Origin: Nymphaea colorata
Lineage: Eukaryota; Streptophyta; Magnoliopsida; Nymphaeales; Nymphaeaceae
Direction of reading: 5' to 3'
Assembly (NCBI RefSeq): GCF_008831285.2
Contig: NC_045139.1
Coordinates: 15,916,354 to 15,980,353 of the forward strand
DNA: 64,000 nt
The notes under the pieces were generated by a model. The model ran no database searches, was not told the DNA's origin, and saw nothing but the letters and a program-made list of their open reading frames with translations. Position numbers and translations under genes: made by a program. Positions 1 to 12,500 of the stretch are shown piece after piece (position 1 is the stretch's first letter; the number at the start of each line of letters is the position of its first letter).

Positions 1-135
1 GACGGGAGTTACAGCAACTAACATGAGATTGAAAATAACGTCGACCTTCTGCTTGGTGGCTGAATGACAAATTTTTAACTACCTGGGGACCGGAACCAAT
101 CCGGTCTATCTAGATTCTTGAAAACGAAATGAATT

Positions 136-138
<3 letters not shown>

Positions 139-203
<65 letters not shown>
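139..203. repeat. (CT)n(TA)n compound microsatellite
   Basis: About 18 CT units run directly into a TA tract, which ends where the MITE-like repeat at 204 begins. The same compound microsatellite precedes the copy at 8741. Confidence 0.95.
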
Positions 204-205
<2 letters not shown>

Positions 206-587
206 TGATTGGTACTTGGTAGATATCAAGCCCCTTAAATTCATGTTAAAAAGTATTTTAAACAAAAGGCAAACCTTCTAATGTGTTTATTCATTAATTT
301 CATATAAATCATGCTTTAGCTTAAGTCATTTTTGTACAAACTTTGAGCTTTCTAAAAAATTTGATCTTTCTACAACCAAAATTTCGATGTTATAAGAGCC
401 CTTCACTTTTTTATTATTAAAAAACATTATTTATGTAAAAAAAAATAATTAACTAACTTAATATATGTTTCTTACTAAATCACTCTTAAGATTATATCTA
501 TAAGGTTAGATTACAAAAAAGAATATTTTAATAATTAGTTTTAATAGGTCTGGCCATTTTCCCTTACCCAATTGGTTGGGTTTTTAC
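204..587 (+). mobile_element. MITE-like element, family 1, copy 1 (diverged)
   Basis: The 384-bp segment aligns along its length with 8741-9111. Shared blocks include ccccttaaatt, attaaaaagtattt, ttttttattattaaa, actaaatcactcttaagat and the end cccttacccaattgg. Terminal inverted repeats are clearer in copy 2. It is probably non-autonomous, with no coding sequence. Confidence 0.75.
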
Positions 588-3169
588 AAATTTTCTATAT
601 GTATGAGTAATTGATAGGTCCCAGTTCACTAGTTCTGGGATAAAAAATAGACTTTTTAAATGCGACAACTAAGGTGATTTTTTTTTTTGGTGAACTAACT
701 TTACAAATACGATATCAAGAAGATGATGAGAAGTTATATTAAGTTAATCATTTTTTAATTTAATTGTATTTTTCTAATAAGTAAAATTGACCAACTCATA
801 TAACATCCCATTTTTGTAAAAACAACTTAAATTAAAACATAGTTTATATCAAATTAGTTTTTACAAACATCTTAGGATGTTTTTTTTTTGTTTAAAATAT
901 CTTTTAGCAAAAAATTAAAGGATAGTTCTACTATATTATCTTTTGCTTTTTATTTTTATATCTTTTCTTTTCCATGGTAGTCCTACTATATTAGTGATTT
1001 TCCAAAGCACTCATGCTTCCCATTCTAATTAAGCCTGCCTTTGAGACCCATCTTTTTTATTGTTGAACTTTTGAACACACTGGGCGACTCCCTAAAGTCA
1101 TACGCTTAGATACACCTTAATAGATCTGATGTGAATCTTCATATACAGAAGATGGCGTCTTCTCATAAAACTAACCATATGAACACGATCTTAATCTGTA
1201 TGCCCCAAAAGTCAAACCTTGTTGATGTTCTAATGAAATTTTATAAGAAAGTAAACAATTGATCTATTTACAAATATTGACAAAATTCTATTTTCATTAC
1301 AAAAGCATGTTGCCTTTCATATTGTTTTCAATATGGAGATCACATTCTTTTTTTGCAGTCAGTGTTGCCGAAAGATAAGCGCGCACGATCTGCAACGTAG
1401 AGAATTGTGAAACGACACTCTTTCTCATCTAACAAATAATACAGCAAATTCAAAAGCAAATCACGCATTTGGGTGGTCGGATCTTCCTCCGATTTTCCGC
1501 GCTTGCATGTCATCCTCCACTATCCGTTCTCATCATCAACGGCAGCAGGCGGCTGCTGCTGGCGTAAGTCACCGGGCACCCTCCACTGTGTCGCCTGACA
1601 TTTGAACAGCAACGGCCACGGGCGAAAAGCTTGATGACGATGGATGATCATACGTTGATGATAAGCTTTGACATTTTTCAACCATCGGTCCCTTCTGTTA
1701 CATGTTGTCTGAAGTTAACGGATGAATGCAGACAGCAGATTGGACTCAGATCAGCAGAATCCGCAAGAAATTAGAGTACCATCTAATCTCTACCTTGGAG
1801 TCAATCTAATTAATTCAAGAAGCAAAGGAATGTCAACTGACTTTCACAGAGTTCCAGATTCAGATCGATCTCCAGTCAAAGCACAACATAACCTTTTAAT
1901 TTAGCAACACCTACCATGATTCCCATTCTGCTCCACCTATCTGCACGTTTTCTAGTAAATGCGTCTGTCGCAAAAAATTCAAAATTAATACGTCTTTGCT
2001 TGGTTTCTTGGTCGGAGTGTTGGATTTTCTTTTATTTAGGGGTAGTCGCGGCTGCTTTTCTGATGGTAGCCAGAGCGATCCAACACTCAAAGCGGAGATC
2101 GCAAGCCAAATTGCCGCTGATCCCCTGCAAGTGGTGGTGTTGAAGATCATGTGCTAAAGATGTGAATATGACAAAAGAAAATAAAGGGAGTCATTGAATG
2201 GTGATCACTAGTTGCCTTGTGCCAACCGTGGGTTATTTGAAGATCATGCGTGTTCGTGGGTCCGGTACAGGTCGTCCTGCCGACAACAACTCCTGCCTGC
2301 CATGAAAGAGATTGAAGAAGAAAGCACGCACACAGATACGGAGAGAGAGAAGAGAGAGAGAGTGAGGATCAGGCGGCCTTCAAGAATTGAAGTTTAGCTG
2401 ATTGATCAGGGGAGTGGGATGGTGGTGGTGCACCACAGAGATCTGGGGCGGGCGGGCAGCGGCCTTCGTCCTCCCTCAGTTGAAATTTTTGTTCTCTTTT
2501 CCTTGCTACGTGTAAGCTCCAGTTGGGTAGACAAGTGCAGCCATAAAACCGATTAACTAGTTGGTTAGCTAAATGGACCTACTTTAGCTATTTGGTAAAG
2601 TACTTTAGAGGTCATTTGGCAACAAAAAAATTTGTAACTGTTTGATTAATTTGCCCAAAAAAATTAGTGCGGATTCATTGAACACTAGAACTATCAACTA
2701 TATGTTGGAAGAACTTGCTCTAATATTTGGAACAGATTCATAAAATAGTTAAAAAGTGTTATTGCTGCCAAACTATCTCTTATGTGCCAATTTAATTTTT
2801 TCTTCAGCTTTAGGGGAAAGACTTCGTCATCTGCTCTCGGCAACCAAAAACTCCAGGGCTAGGCTTTTGCTTCTAGGTCCTATACATGCTTGGGTTCATC
2901 TGCTGACCTTGTACCATTAGCAGAACAACCTATGTCATACCCCTCCAAGCTATTAATATGTTGCTTGGATGGCGCACAAGTGAGGGTCATTTCACATATT
3001 TTAAAGATTGTTATATGTTCTTTTATTCGCTGTAATTCATTCCTCTTGGTAATGCAAGGTTAATATGCTGTCCTCGTTCCTTGGAATGATTGCGATATGA
3101 AAACTCAGATTGAAATGCCTTAAGAATATCTTGTTCAGCTCTGAAAAGTGTAGCGTAGTTGGTTGAGCT

Positions 3170-3233
3170 GATGGACTGGTGAAAGTCTTGTCATTAACAA
3201 ATGGACTGGTGAAAGTCTTGTCATTAGCAAACA
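3170..3233. repeat. Tandem duplication, 2 x about 32 bp
   Basis: The unit atggactggtgaaagtcttg followed by tcatta(a/g)caa occurs twice head to tail, almost without change. Confidence 0.9.
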
Positions 3234-3729
3234 ATAGATACATTAATGAAATCAACAATTGAGTATATTGCCACCATGTTCAAACAGCAACTGCTTTGAA
3301 TCTTCATATCCATTTCCAAGAAAGCTACGTTGCAATTGGCTCGTTGTTCTCAAAATTTCGTAGGAATCTTGATAAGTAATTTAATCGAGTATTATTAAAA
3401 TCGGTTCGCAAAACGGAATCAGCTGATTCATACATTCGGTTGATCGGTGAATTGACCAAAACAATTGAAAAGCCATTATAAAAAAAAAAGAGAAACAGGC
3501 AGAACTTAAAACTTGTAATTATGGAAGACAAAATTAAAAAATTAATTAATACTTGACATGTGGGTACCCTTGAGTCGGCCATTGAATTGAAAGCTTTTGG
3601 TTTTGAATCGGCCGATTCTTATGACACTTATTTTAACCACCGGATGAAACGCGTCAAACTTGAAAAGGTCATATTTTCAAAATTTTAATACCAATTGGAC
3701 TGGCCATGTTTGATAGCCTCTAATCTGAC

Positions 3730-3880
3730 ATCTGAGGTTGATTTTAAACGCGTGTTAGGTTCAATCTAAAGCTTAAATAAACAGTAGATTTCTTAAATGG
3801 CAATCTCAAGATTGATTTTAAACGCGTGTTAGATTAAATCTAAAGCTTAAATAACCAGTAGATTTCTTAACTGGGGATCT
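3730..3880. repeat. Tandem duplication, 2 x about 76 bp
   Basis: Two adjacent copies share gattttaaacgcgtgttag, then aatctaaagcttaaataa and cagtagatttcttaa, with a few substitutions between them. No coding meaning is apparent. Confidence 0.85.
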
Positions 3881-4702
3881 TGTGAAAACCACAAATTCGT
3901 AACCGGAGGAGGGAAGGGTCTAAGAACAGCTCCATGATTTTGAAATCTGTGATGGTTGTGGCATAAGCGATTACATTGGGATGAACAAAAAAAAATAAGA
4001 AATTGATATCAGATTGCATTAAATGTGGGCAGAAGAAACTGGAAATTCCTAGGAATTTAAACCATTTGCATCGCTAGCCATAGTATGAAAAAGGAAAAAA
4101 AACCAATCATCTTGTTACCTCGATTATTTATACGGTCTATAATAAATGTATCCACCAATAATGAGAAACTATAGCTGAAGTTGCCTCGTAGCAACTTGCC
4201 GGCACTTTGATTGGAGGGGTGGAAGATGGGGAGGACGTAGGGCATGAGGGGATCATGGCTGCCCCAGTTCGATATTAGGACGGCCCAGCCCACTGCCAAA
4301 CCCTGCCGACACATTTTTATAGAGCTCAAATTAAACCCTAGAATTCTTTCTGTCTTTCTTCTTTTAACTACACATTAATGCATGGAATGCATACCCTGAT
4401 CATGCTATGCTTGTCTTCTTTGCCGTGTATGAAGCCATGAAGAGAGAGCTGTTACACTTACACCCATAAGGCCATACCTTTCCTCTACTGTTCTTATTCA
4501 CATATTGCCTCTATTGGTGATTATTTATATCATATCCATAGTTTACTCAAGACCCAATATAACAAACTTGCATGTAAACTAAGGGGTGTAATGGGTCGGA
4601 TTAAGATTAATAAAAAAAATGAAAAATCAGATCCAGTGCAGCTCCCCAAGAAAGGAAAAGATCAAATCTAAGAACCAACAGTTTGCAACTCTAGATAACA
4701 GC

Positions 4703-4772
4703 TACATTACCAAACAGATGATGGGCTGAGCGACTTAGTCTGGCTTGATCTTACCAAACAGATGATGGGCAA
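4703..4772. repeat. Direct repeat of taccaaacagatgatgggc
   Basis: The 19-bp string taccaaacagatgatgggc appears twice about 45 bp apart in otherwise unremarkable sequence. Confidence 0.7.
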
Positions 4773-6190
4773 GCTTGTCAAGAGTATTGTATTAATATGG
4801 TCGTTGTCGTTGATGATGACTGAACTTAGTTAAGCTCAGCGGTGGAGGAGCTATATAGTGCTGGTGTGGGTGGTAGCTCACACTTACCGATCAAAAGTTT
4901 TAATGAGAAAATGAAAAATAACATTGTGATGACTTAAAAATTAAGTGGAGTTGGTAACTTGAGTACCCCTCAATCAAAATATTCCGACTCCATCACTACG
5001 GTAAACTTAACATCATAAATAATGATTCGTGCAGTAAAAGACTGAGGCAGACCTCCTACCATATTCCTACTATTTTTTGGCATTTACGAAGACCGATTCA
5101 AACCTTTTAATGCATATCGCTGTCATGAATCTCAACGAGAAGCTGCCATCCGGCAGGTTACCGGTCACATATTAATCGACTGCCAGTTGGTGAATCCCCA
5201 GATGTCCCTCTTGCCATTCAAGGGATCAAGTCGGACAAGAAATTAAAAATCTGGTCCCGCCGGTTTAGAACTTCTGACGTCCATTAACTTGAGTGACATT
5301 CATAGATTGCTCTTGTAAATTGTGTGCATCTTAAGCTTTGGAAGCGGTCATTTAATTCCAAAATTAGGTACTAATTAATATCCTGGAGCTTGTGGGTGGG
5401 TCAAATTCAAGTTGGTACTTCAAAACACGGCATTATAAATTACCTTTCGCTCTAGTGCGGGCAATTAACAAATTCATCACTGCCTAATTTCAATTGTTTT
5501 ATCTATGCCGGTGTTTGCACCTTTAATGTAAATTCATGTATTTTTTTTAACCCCTGTTTGTTAACCCAATCATTGGACACTCACATCCTGCCTAATCTTT
5601 TATTTTGTTTGTTAACCGTAGTTATCAGCTTTCCACGGTTGTGCTGTCACCACAATTCTATGACATCATTCGAAAATTATTAATTTGCATGTTAGTTCAT
5701 CTAAGAGACTTGGATATTTTATCGTCTGTGCTGTCTCATTGGATGGAAGATGGTATTTATTAGCTAATTCAACCTACCAACTAGAGATATTTGAGTAAAA
5801 GATTGAATTGACTTGCCACTGTGATAAAGTTGGGTAGTTGTAATATACCAAGCAAGCAAGAGAGCCCGAGAACGAGGGGATCAATCCTTCTATTTTTTCG
5901 TCCATCTTTCAAAATTTGAAAGATGGCATAGTCATTGGAACATGGGTGGTAGTTCTTAAAATTTATGTCCGGTTGCATCACTTTGTGAGGGGAAAATTCG
6001 TTTTGAAGGTGCCCAGAAAACTGTTGATCACGAACCATTTGCATACTATGATTAATGTGGGAGAGAGTGAATCTCCGCCAAAGAAACCTGTCTGGATTAA
6101 GAAGATCATATGCAAGTCAAATTTTGCTTAAGCTGTCTAAATGGCCGTGTAGGTTTTGAATACAAAATCAAAGTTTCTTCATTGGACACA

Positions 6191-6288
6191 TCTCTCTCTC
6201 TCTCTCTCTCTCTCTGTACTTAGGGGACTTCTTGTTCCCAAATTTTGCTATACATTTCCATTTTATCGGCTCTCTTTTTCTCTCTCTC
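6191..6288 (-). repeat. (GA)n-bounded repeat unit, copy at 6.2 kb
   Basis: Read on the minus strand, this is (GA)n, then gccgataaaatggaaatgta, then caaaatttgggaacaagaag and tcccctaagtacag, then (GA)n. It matches the interior of the inverted-repeat element at about 10446-10547 in opposite orientation, with only a few substitutions. Confidence 0.8.
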
Positions 6289-7925
6289 GCCCTTTCCAAG
6301 AAATTATCTAATCCTGAAGGCTTTTCCTTCTGCAATTAGCTTTGCTTGAACTAGGTACGCCTAAGTCTTGAAAGATTGGAGTTAATTCAAGTCAATAATT
6401 AGATAAATTTCCATTATTCAAACAAAACCTTTTTGAGTTTTCCAATTAGGTGAGTAAATGTTCGATTGGATGAAGATATAGAAGTGTATCTCTCATCGTA
6501 ACTATACCTTTGATTCTTCTGAAGGAAAAATCGAAGCTAAATAGCTATTAAACAAGGACTTCGATTTACGGGACCATTCACAGATACAGTTTCAGTTTGG
6601 CAGAAATAAAAACCTGTTCCCACGAATGCATGTCGGTAGAAATAAAGCAACAGGATGGCGTGATCGCATCCAAGACATTTTCAACGTTGTCCCCCTCAAT
6701 TTGCTTCTAATCTTTTAGTCGTGGCTCGCCTACTTATCAATGGGCCAAATTGTGTATGGAATCCAGTATGTACATTTGACATTAGCTTGCTGTGCTAAAC
6801 ATACATTTTCTTCATTTTAACTCCACTCTGACTCTGAACCTAGTCAAGTCGATGTCTTTTGAGTAGATAAAATACAGATATAACACCACATATGACATTT
6901 AACGGTAGTCACTTTCCGGACTAACACCATATCCTAAACTTTATTCAAGCCTTACAAATGGTTCATAGATCAATCCACAACCTAAGTCAGGTTCAGGTAT
7001 AGGCTGCAGGATAGGTTTCATAGAAAGCACAATGCTGGATTCAGGAACCCCCCACGCAGCCATTCTCCGGAACTAAAGTAATCTGCTTGAGAATCCCAAA
7101 CAAAGCAAACCTTTGTATATGATGAAACCAAAACAGGCCCTTATAAGGCAAGCACAAGAACATTGAGAGTGATGTGAACCTAAAAAAATATCTCAATGAA
7201 TTCTAATGCTGTTGGGAGGTCTGGTGGAGGGGAAGGTACTGCTAGTGCTGAGCATGTGATTGCAGATCCTGAGGGCTGCGGCAACTGGGAAAATTGACAA
7301 TCTGAAACGTTTCTGCCAGAAATAAAGCAGAGAGGGCAGCTGCTAAAATGGTGAAAGAAGCATCACCAGTAAGAGGGAACACCTTTAGAGGATATTTTGT
7401 CTGGTCTGCCTCATTTGATACAAGTTGGGTGTTCTTTTGTACTTCTAGTGGCAGGACGAATTCGCATACATGCATAAGAAAGGAATGAGATTCTGGCAAG
7501 AAGAGCAATTATAAAGTGGAGATAAAATAGTATCGTCATTCATGAATGACAAAATATAATAAAAAGTCACAAATTTGTGCATAAATTTTGGCAAATTACA
7601 AATTGTCACTCAACTTTTAAAAGTTGACGAGCTCAACTTTTGAGACTCAAGTACCGATTATTGCCTACTGACTGAAAACATTAAATTTTGAATATAAAAC
7701 AAAAAAATTAGAACTACCACCAAAAATGCCGAAACAAGCCACCTGATGAATCAAATCGTTTTCTAGAAGGTTCATTTGGTGCCCAGGCACCACACAAATA
7801 TTCCGGAGTTCTTCAATGATAAAGTCTACCTTGATGAATTTTAGAACTCCATCAATGCTGCCAAAAAAAAAAGAGGTAGGAGGATCATCATCGAGAGATT
7901 ACAACAGGATAAACTGCAAATTTTA

Positions 7926-8045
7926 GGGCATGTTTGTTTCCCCTCCAATCTCTTCCCTGTCCTGTGGGACCCACTATTTATATAAATAGTGAAGCTCTGC
8001 AATGACTGAAGGGCAGTGGCTTGGAGCAGTTAAACAAACATGGCC
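7926..8045. mobile_element. Tourist-like (PIF/Harbinger) MITE, 120 bp
   Basis: The terminal inverted repeats gggcatgtttgttt and aaacaaacatggcc are flanked by the 3-bp duplication TTA (7923-7925 and 8046-8048). GG(G/C)C-TGTTTG ends and a TTA/TAA target are typical of Tourist elements. The centre contains the palindrome actatttatataaatagt. Confidence 0.85.
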
Positions 8046-8512
8046 TTAAAGATGAAATAACTCATTTAAATGTGATGCAAGAAGCTTTGAAACATAATAC
8101 CACCAAAATAATTGACAAGAACCCAATTCTGCAGCAACATTAGATGACGGCTTCATAGCTACCATACAGTGGTAGTACGCAAGTCCTTTGAGAAAACATG
8201 ATAGCTTAGTTATAAGTTATAACCAATAATCAACATTTTGGAAAGCACTAGGCGAAGCCTAGGCAATGAATGGGGACCTATGTCAAAAGGAACATACTTG
8301 GAAGGGTGCCGCACCTGTGCTCACGTGGCTGGATACAGACGCAAGTGTGGGACATGATTTGGACGCAGCAAAAAAATAATATTTTGTACTTTTTGGTACT
8401 TTTATTTAGTAATGTATATTTCATTAATGCAAATAATCAGGATATGTGCTTATTTGCTTTTATATGTACATACATACATACATATATATATATACACACA
8501 TACCCACCCACC

Positions 8513-8678
8513 CCAAATCACTTAGGTCAGGGGCAGAAACTAAACCCCTTAAAATAGATTATTAACACATTTTTCTGCAATCTATATGATTTTAAGAGTC
8601 ATTTTATATGAAACATATATTGAGTTTTAACAAGAATTTAAGTGGTTTGGCTGTTGTCCCTGACCCAAATGGCAAGGA
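8513..8678 (+). mobile_element. MITE-like element, family 1, copy 3 (short)
   Basis: The start (ccaaatcacttaggtcaggg) and end (ccctgacccaaatggcaagg) are inverted repeats of each other and match the termini of copy 2. The interior is about 200 bp shorter but keeps the ccccttaaa motif. It lies immediately before the microsatellite leading into copy 2. Confidence 0.7.
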
Positions 8679-8683
8679 TATGC

Positions 8684-8702
8684 CTGTTTCTCTCTCTCTC
8701 TC

Positions 8703-8740
<38 letters not shown>
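8684..8740. repeat. (CT)n(TA)n compound microsatellite
   Basis: A CT run passes through cttttat into a TA run and abuts the MITE-like copy at 8741, repeating the arrangement at 139-203. Confidence 0.95.
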
Positions 8741-8741
<1 letters not shown>

Positions 8742-9111
8742 GTAAATTCCAGACCACTTGGGTAAGGGATAAAAACCAGACCTCTTAAATTTGTATTAAA
8801 AAGTATTTGAACAAATCGTGAACCTCCTAATATGTTTATAAATACTAATTTTATATAAATAAAATTTAGTTCAAGTTACTTTTGTAAAATATTGATCTTT
8901 TCTATCAAAATTTTGATGTCATAAGAGTCGGTTCATTTTTTTATTATTAAATAAGTATTATTAAAGTAAAAAAATAACTAATTAATATATGCTTCCCACT
9001 AAATCACTCTTAAGATCATATCTATAAGTTTAGATTGCAAAGAAAAAAACTTTAATAATTAATTTTAATGGGCCTGGTTTTGTCCATTACCCAAATGGTC
9101 CAGTTTTTTCC
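8741..9111 (+). mobile_element. MITE-like element, family 1, copy 2 (best termini)
   Basis: The left end ggtaaattccagaccacttg plus ggtaagggataaaaacc is an imperfect 36-bp inverted repeat of the right end ggttttgtccattacccaaa plus tggtccagttttttcc. It aligns with 204-587 over its full length. No coding capacity. The target-site duplication is masked by the adjoining TA tract, so the superfamily is open. Confidence 0.75.
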
Positions 9112-9533
9112 AACTCTCATTAACACAAAATCACATGCAACAACAAAAAGCAAAAAGAAAATATTGGACAAAAACAGAAGAAGAAAATGCAAAAGTCTAT
9201 CTATGAATGACACAAACAATAACGAAACAAAAACTTAGGCCATCATGGAGAACAAAATCTAGGCTCTTGAGCATCTAGGAAAATCTAGACGTCCTACAAT
9301 ATTCTAGGCATTTTCCAGTGGTAAGTCATCTAAGAACAGCTAATGTAGGTGACCTGTGAAGGGGACCTAGGCAAGCTTTGGATAACATAGCTGACAACAA
9401 GTCCAAGTAAGACAATACATGATTATAAGGTAAAGAAAACATTGTCAAGAATACACATGGCTTTTCTGTTGCTTAATACGCAAAACTTGTCCAAAATTTA
9501 GAGCAATGGATATACCTTTCGCCAACCTAAATG

Positions 9534-12500
9534 CTATACTAGACACTGCAAACAAGAACTCATTATGAAGCTACCGCCTTATAGAGAGGAATCAGTGCCC
9601 TCATGTTTCTCATTCTTCCCAGTTCTTTTTAACTGTGCATGCATGTAACATTAAATGGTTTGTGAATTACCCAAAGTATACTTACTTTAGAGGTGGTGCA
9701 GCCACAACCAAGAAAGAAGTCAACGTGGTTGGCAACTGACTGTGCTAACGAGTCAGCAGCATCTTGTGTGGATGCTTCTGCATAAACACGTATCACATCT
9801 TCTGTTCCAGAAGGACGCACAAATGATCGCCCTTGAGTGTACTTAGCTGGACGCATACAACAACCATGGAAATGAATATCGTAAGATGGAAACAAAATGA
9901 CGTTATTGAGTAATTTCAAATTGCTGCAAATTTCTTAAAAAAAAGACACGAGGTGCTACATTAATTCAAATTGCATCCAACATTTAAACTGTGGATTCAA
10001 ATGAAGAAAGAATATCAAAGGACTGGTCTGTCGTGGATCCATGTGAATAGACAATTAAGTGTTCAGGACTTCATCTAGTTTGCAGTTTTTCACTGAGTAG
10101 TGCAAAAGGAAAAAAAAAAAACCAAAAAAAAAAAGAGAACAGTTTTGTATATAAGAGTCTCTCAGTACAAGGAACAAAGACACACCGAAGACCATGTGAT
10201 TGCCGTGAGAACCCACAAACAAACACATACATATGCTATGTCCACAGATGCATTTTTTCACTCCAAACTGCATGGGGACTGCACACTGACTGAGTAAATG
10301 GTGAAAACAATATTGAAATGCATATCCTAAGGATCTTGAAGTTTTAATATTATACTCCTAGACCACTGGAATCTGCCCATGATTAATATATTAGAACAAC
10401 CCACATATTACATAAAAAAAAAACCCATGGTTTATGCATCATAAAGAGAGAGAGAGAGAGAGAGCCGATAAAATCGGAATGTATATCAAAATTTGGGGAC
10501 AAGAAGTCCCCTAGATACAAAAATTGAGAGAGAGAGAGAGAGAGAGGGGTGATGCATAAACCATGGGCTTCCTTTTTATGTAATATATAGTTTGTTTTAA
10601 TATATTAATTTGATCGCGTCTTGTTCAATCCCATTTCAGTTTACTAGAAATTATGCCCAAATATTTAGAATCGATAAAGAATACTCATATCATATGGAGA
10701 TCTTATTGAATTACAGCTTTAATACATTAAAAAAACTTAACAACAAATCTATTTATGAAATAGCAGGATCATATACATATGACATTAACAATAAAATTTT
10801 ATTTTATAGCTCAACAACATCATAACTGTATCAGATCATAACAGATACACATCAAACAGAAAGTAAAGGACTTAATCCTAACATAATAATATTATTGCTT
10901 CTAGTTTTTTTATTATAACGTTATATTGCTAGACATAGATACATGCAACCAGACTTGGTTTTGATTTTTGTGCATGTAAACACAAATCACAAACCATAAC
11001 AGTGTGGTCCAACTGTTCCCAGCACTATTGTGCACCTCAAACCATCTTATATTTTGATATATTTGTCCTAGTGTATGCAAGTGATTTTTCATTTTCAGAT
11101 AGTCCAAATTTGCAATTGTCATACTGATCTGATTTTATGCTGAATAGTTAAGCACCAAAGTACAAAACACATGCAGCCACTAAAAACATAACCGGCCCTA
11201 ACATGCTTAACAACTAAACAAAGAGTCATGTAGACCCCTGGTGATCTTCTCTGCCAAAAGTTTCTTTTTCCCACCTCCATGAATAAAATACGATGAATAT
11301 GAGTTCATAAGTTCACATACTAAGATGGCGCTTGCTTACCAATTTCTGAGTTGATGGCTTCTTGAAGGCCTTTTGGTGTGACAACTGTTGTCTCAGCATT
11401 CTCAGTAACTACTGCATTTCTATCTTTCACCTTTACCTGAGTATGAAGAAGTCGGAGGTGCATAGACACACATACACACACATGTAAGTCTATACGAACA
11501 CAAAGAAAGAAGAGAAAAGAAAGGAGAAGCCTGCTAGAAGTAGTGACTTCTGAAGGGCACAATCTTTAAATGTTAGAAGAAAAAATTCACCTTTTACAGG
11601 CATCAGAAATAGTCAAACGGGGAATATAAATAACAGGCACATGCAAGAGTAGTGCAACTAAGTAAATCAGTATTGGGCATTGAATTATCTCATACTACCC
11701 TGGATAGAGATGAAGCTATCAAATCTTGACAAAATGGAAGGAGAAAAAGGTAGCATCATGAAGGTCTGAAGAAGTATCGGAAATGCTAAGATAAAGATCG
11801 GAAATTGTAAAGACCTAAAATGACAAAGATCTGAAAGTATCATGAAAGACCCACAAAAAGCCAGTGACCATGCAATTAAGCAGAAAGGAGAAAAATGTGA
11901 AATGATTTTCCACAACATATTTGATTTTCATTAGAATAAATTTGCAGATAAAGATCTTGACATTTATTCTCGCAGAAAATCCTGCCTTTGAGAACCATTT
12001 TTAAACATGGTGTCCATTCCATGTATAGCATAAGACTGGGTTGCTAGATTAGATTTGTGGCGGCACTTCAGAAATACCACCTAAGTCACATGGGTACTTC
12101 AATAAGGTCCACATATCCGTGTCGCCGTACCCATACCCAAAGAGGGTACTTGGACACACTTGGGTACTTTTAGATCGAAACCAAACCAAGCTGCTTAATT
12201 TTACATGATTTAATTTTAGCTTAGTTTTCATTCTATTTTGAGAGTTATTGTTCATTAACATGTAATGTTTTTGTTTAAAATCACTTGTTTAGTTAAATGT
12301 TGCTTTCATTTTGATTTTTTTGTATTATTTTACTTATATACATATATATATATATATATATCCTGCCGTACCCCCATACCCACATTTTTTTAGGTTGCTG
12401 TATCCGTAACCGCATCTCTGTACCCATACATGAACCGAGCCCGTACCCATGTGACTTAGAATACCACCACATTCTGCTTTTCTATTTCTTGTTTCTTTTA

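Larger units (their letters stand above)
1..9533. other. Intergenic, AT-rich, repeat-bearing; no convincing gene
   Basis: Open frames here are short and show no domain, codon bias or splice context that I recognise. The interval holds three copies of one MITE family, a Tourist-like MITE, several microsatellites and local tandem duplications (listed separately). Its right end is the 3' side of the mutase gene. A minus-strand frame at 7508-7242 contains a hydrophobic stretch (FTILAAALSALFLAE) but has no upstream exon that I can connect. Confidence 0.6.

Noticed and set aside
7242-7508. 88-codon minus-strand frame with a hydrophobic segment
   Set aside because: No family resemblance I can name, no upstream exon in phase, and AT-rich surroundings. 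It could be part of a missed gene but is not supportable.
8270-8557. 95-codon frame and cacctgtgctcacgtgg-like sequence resembling the hAT MITE interior
   Set aside because: The frame runs into a microsatellite and a MITE copy. Resemblance to the 14.5-kb element is partial and has no matching ends.
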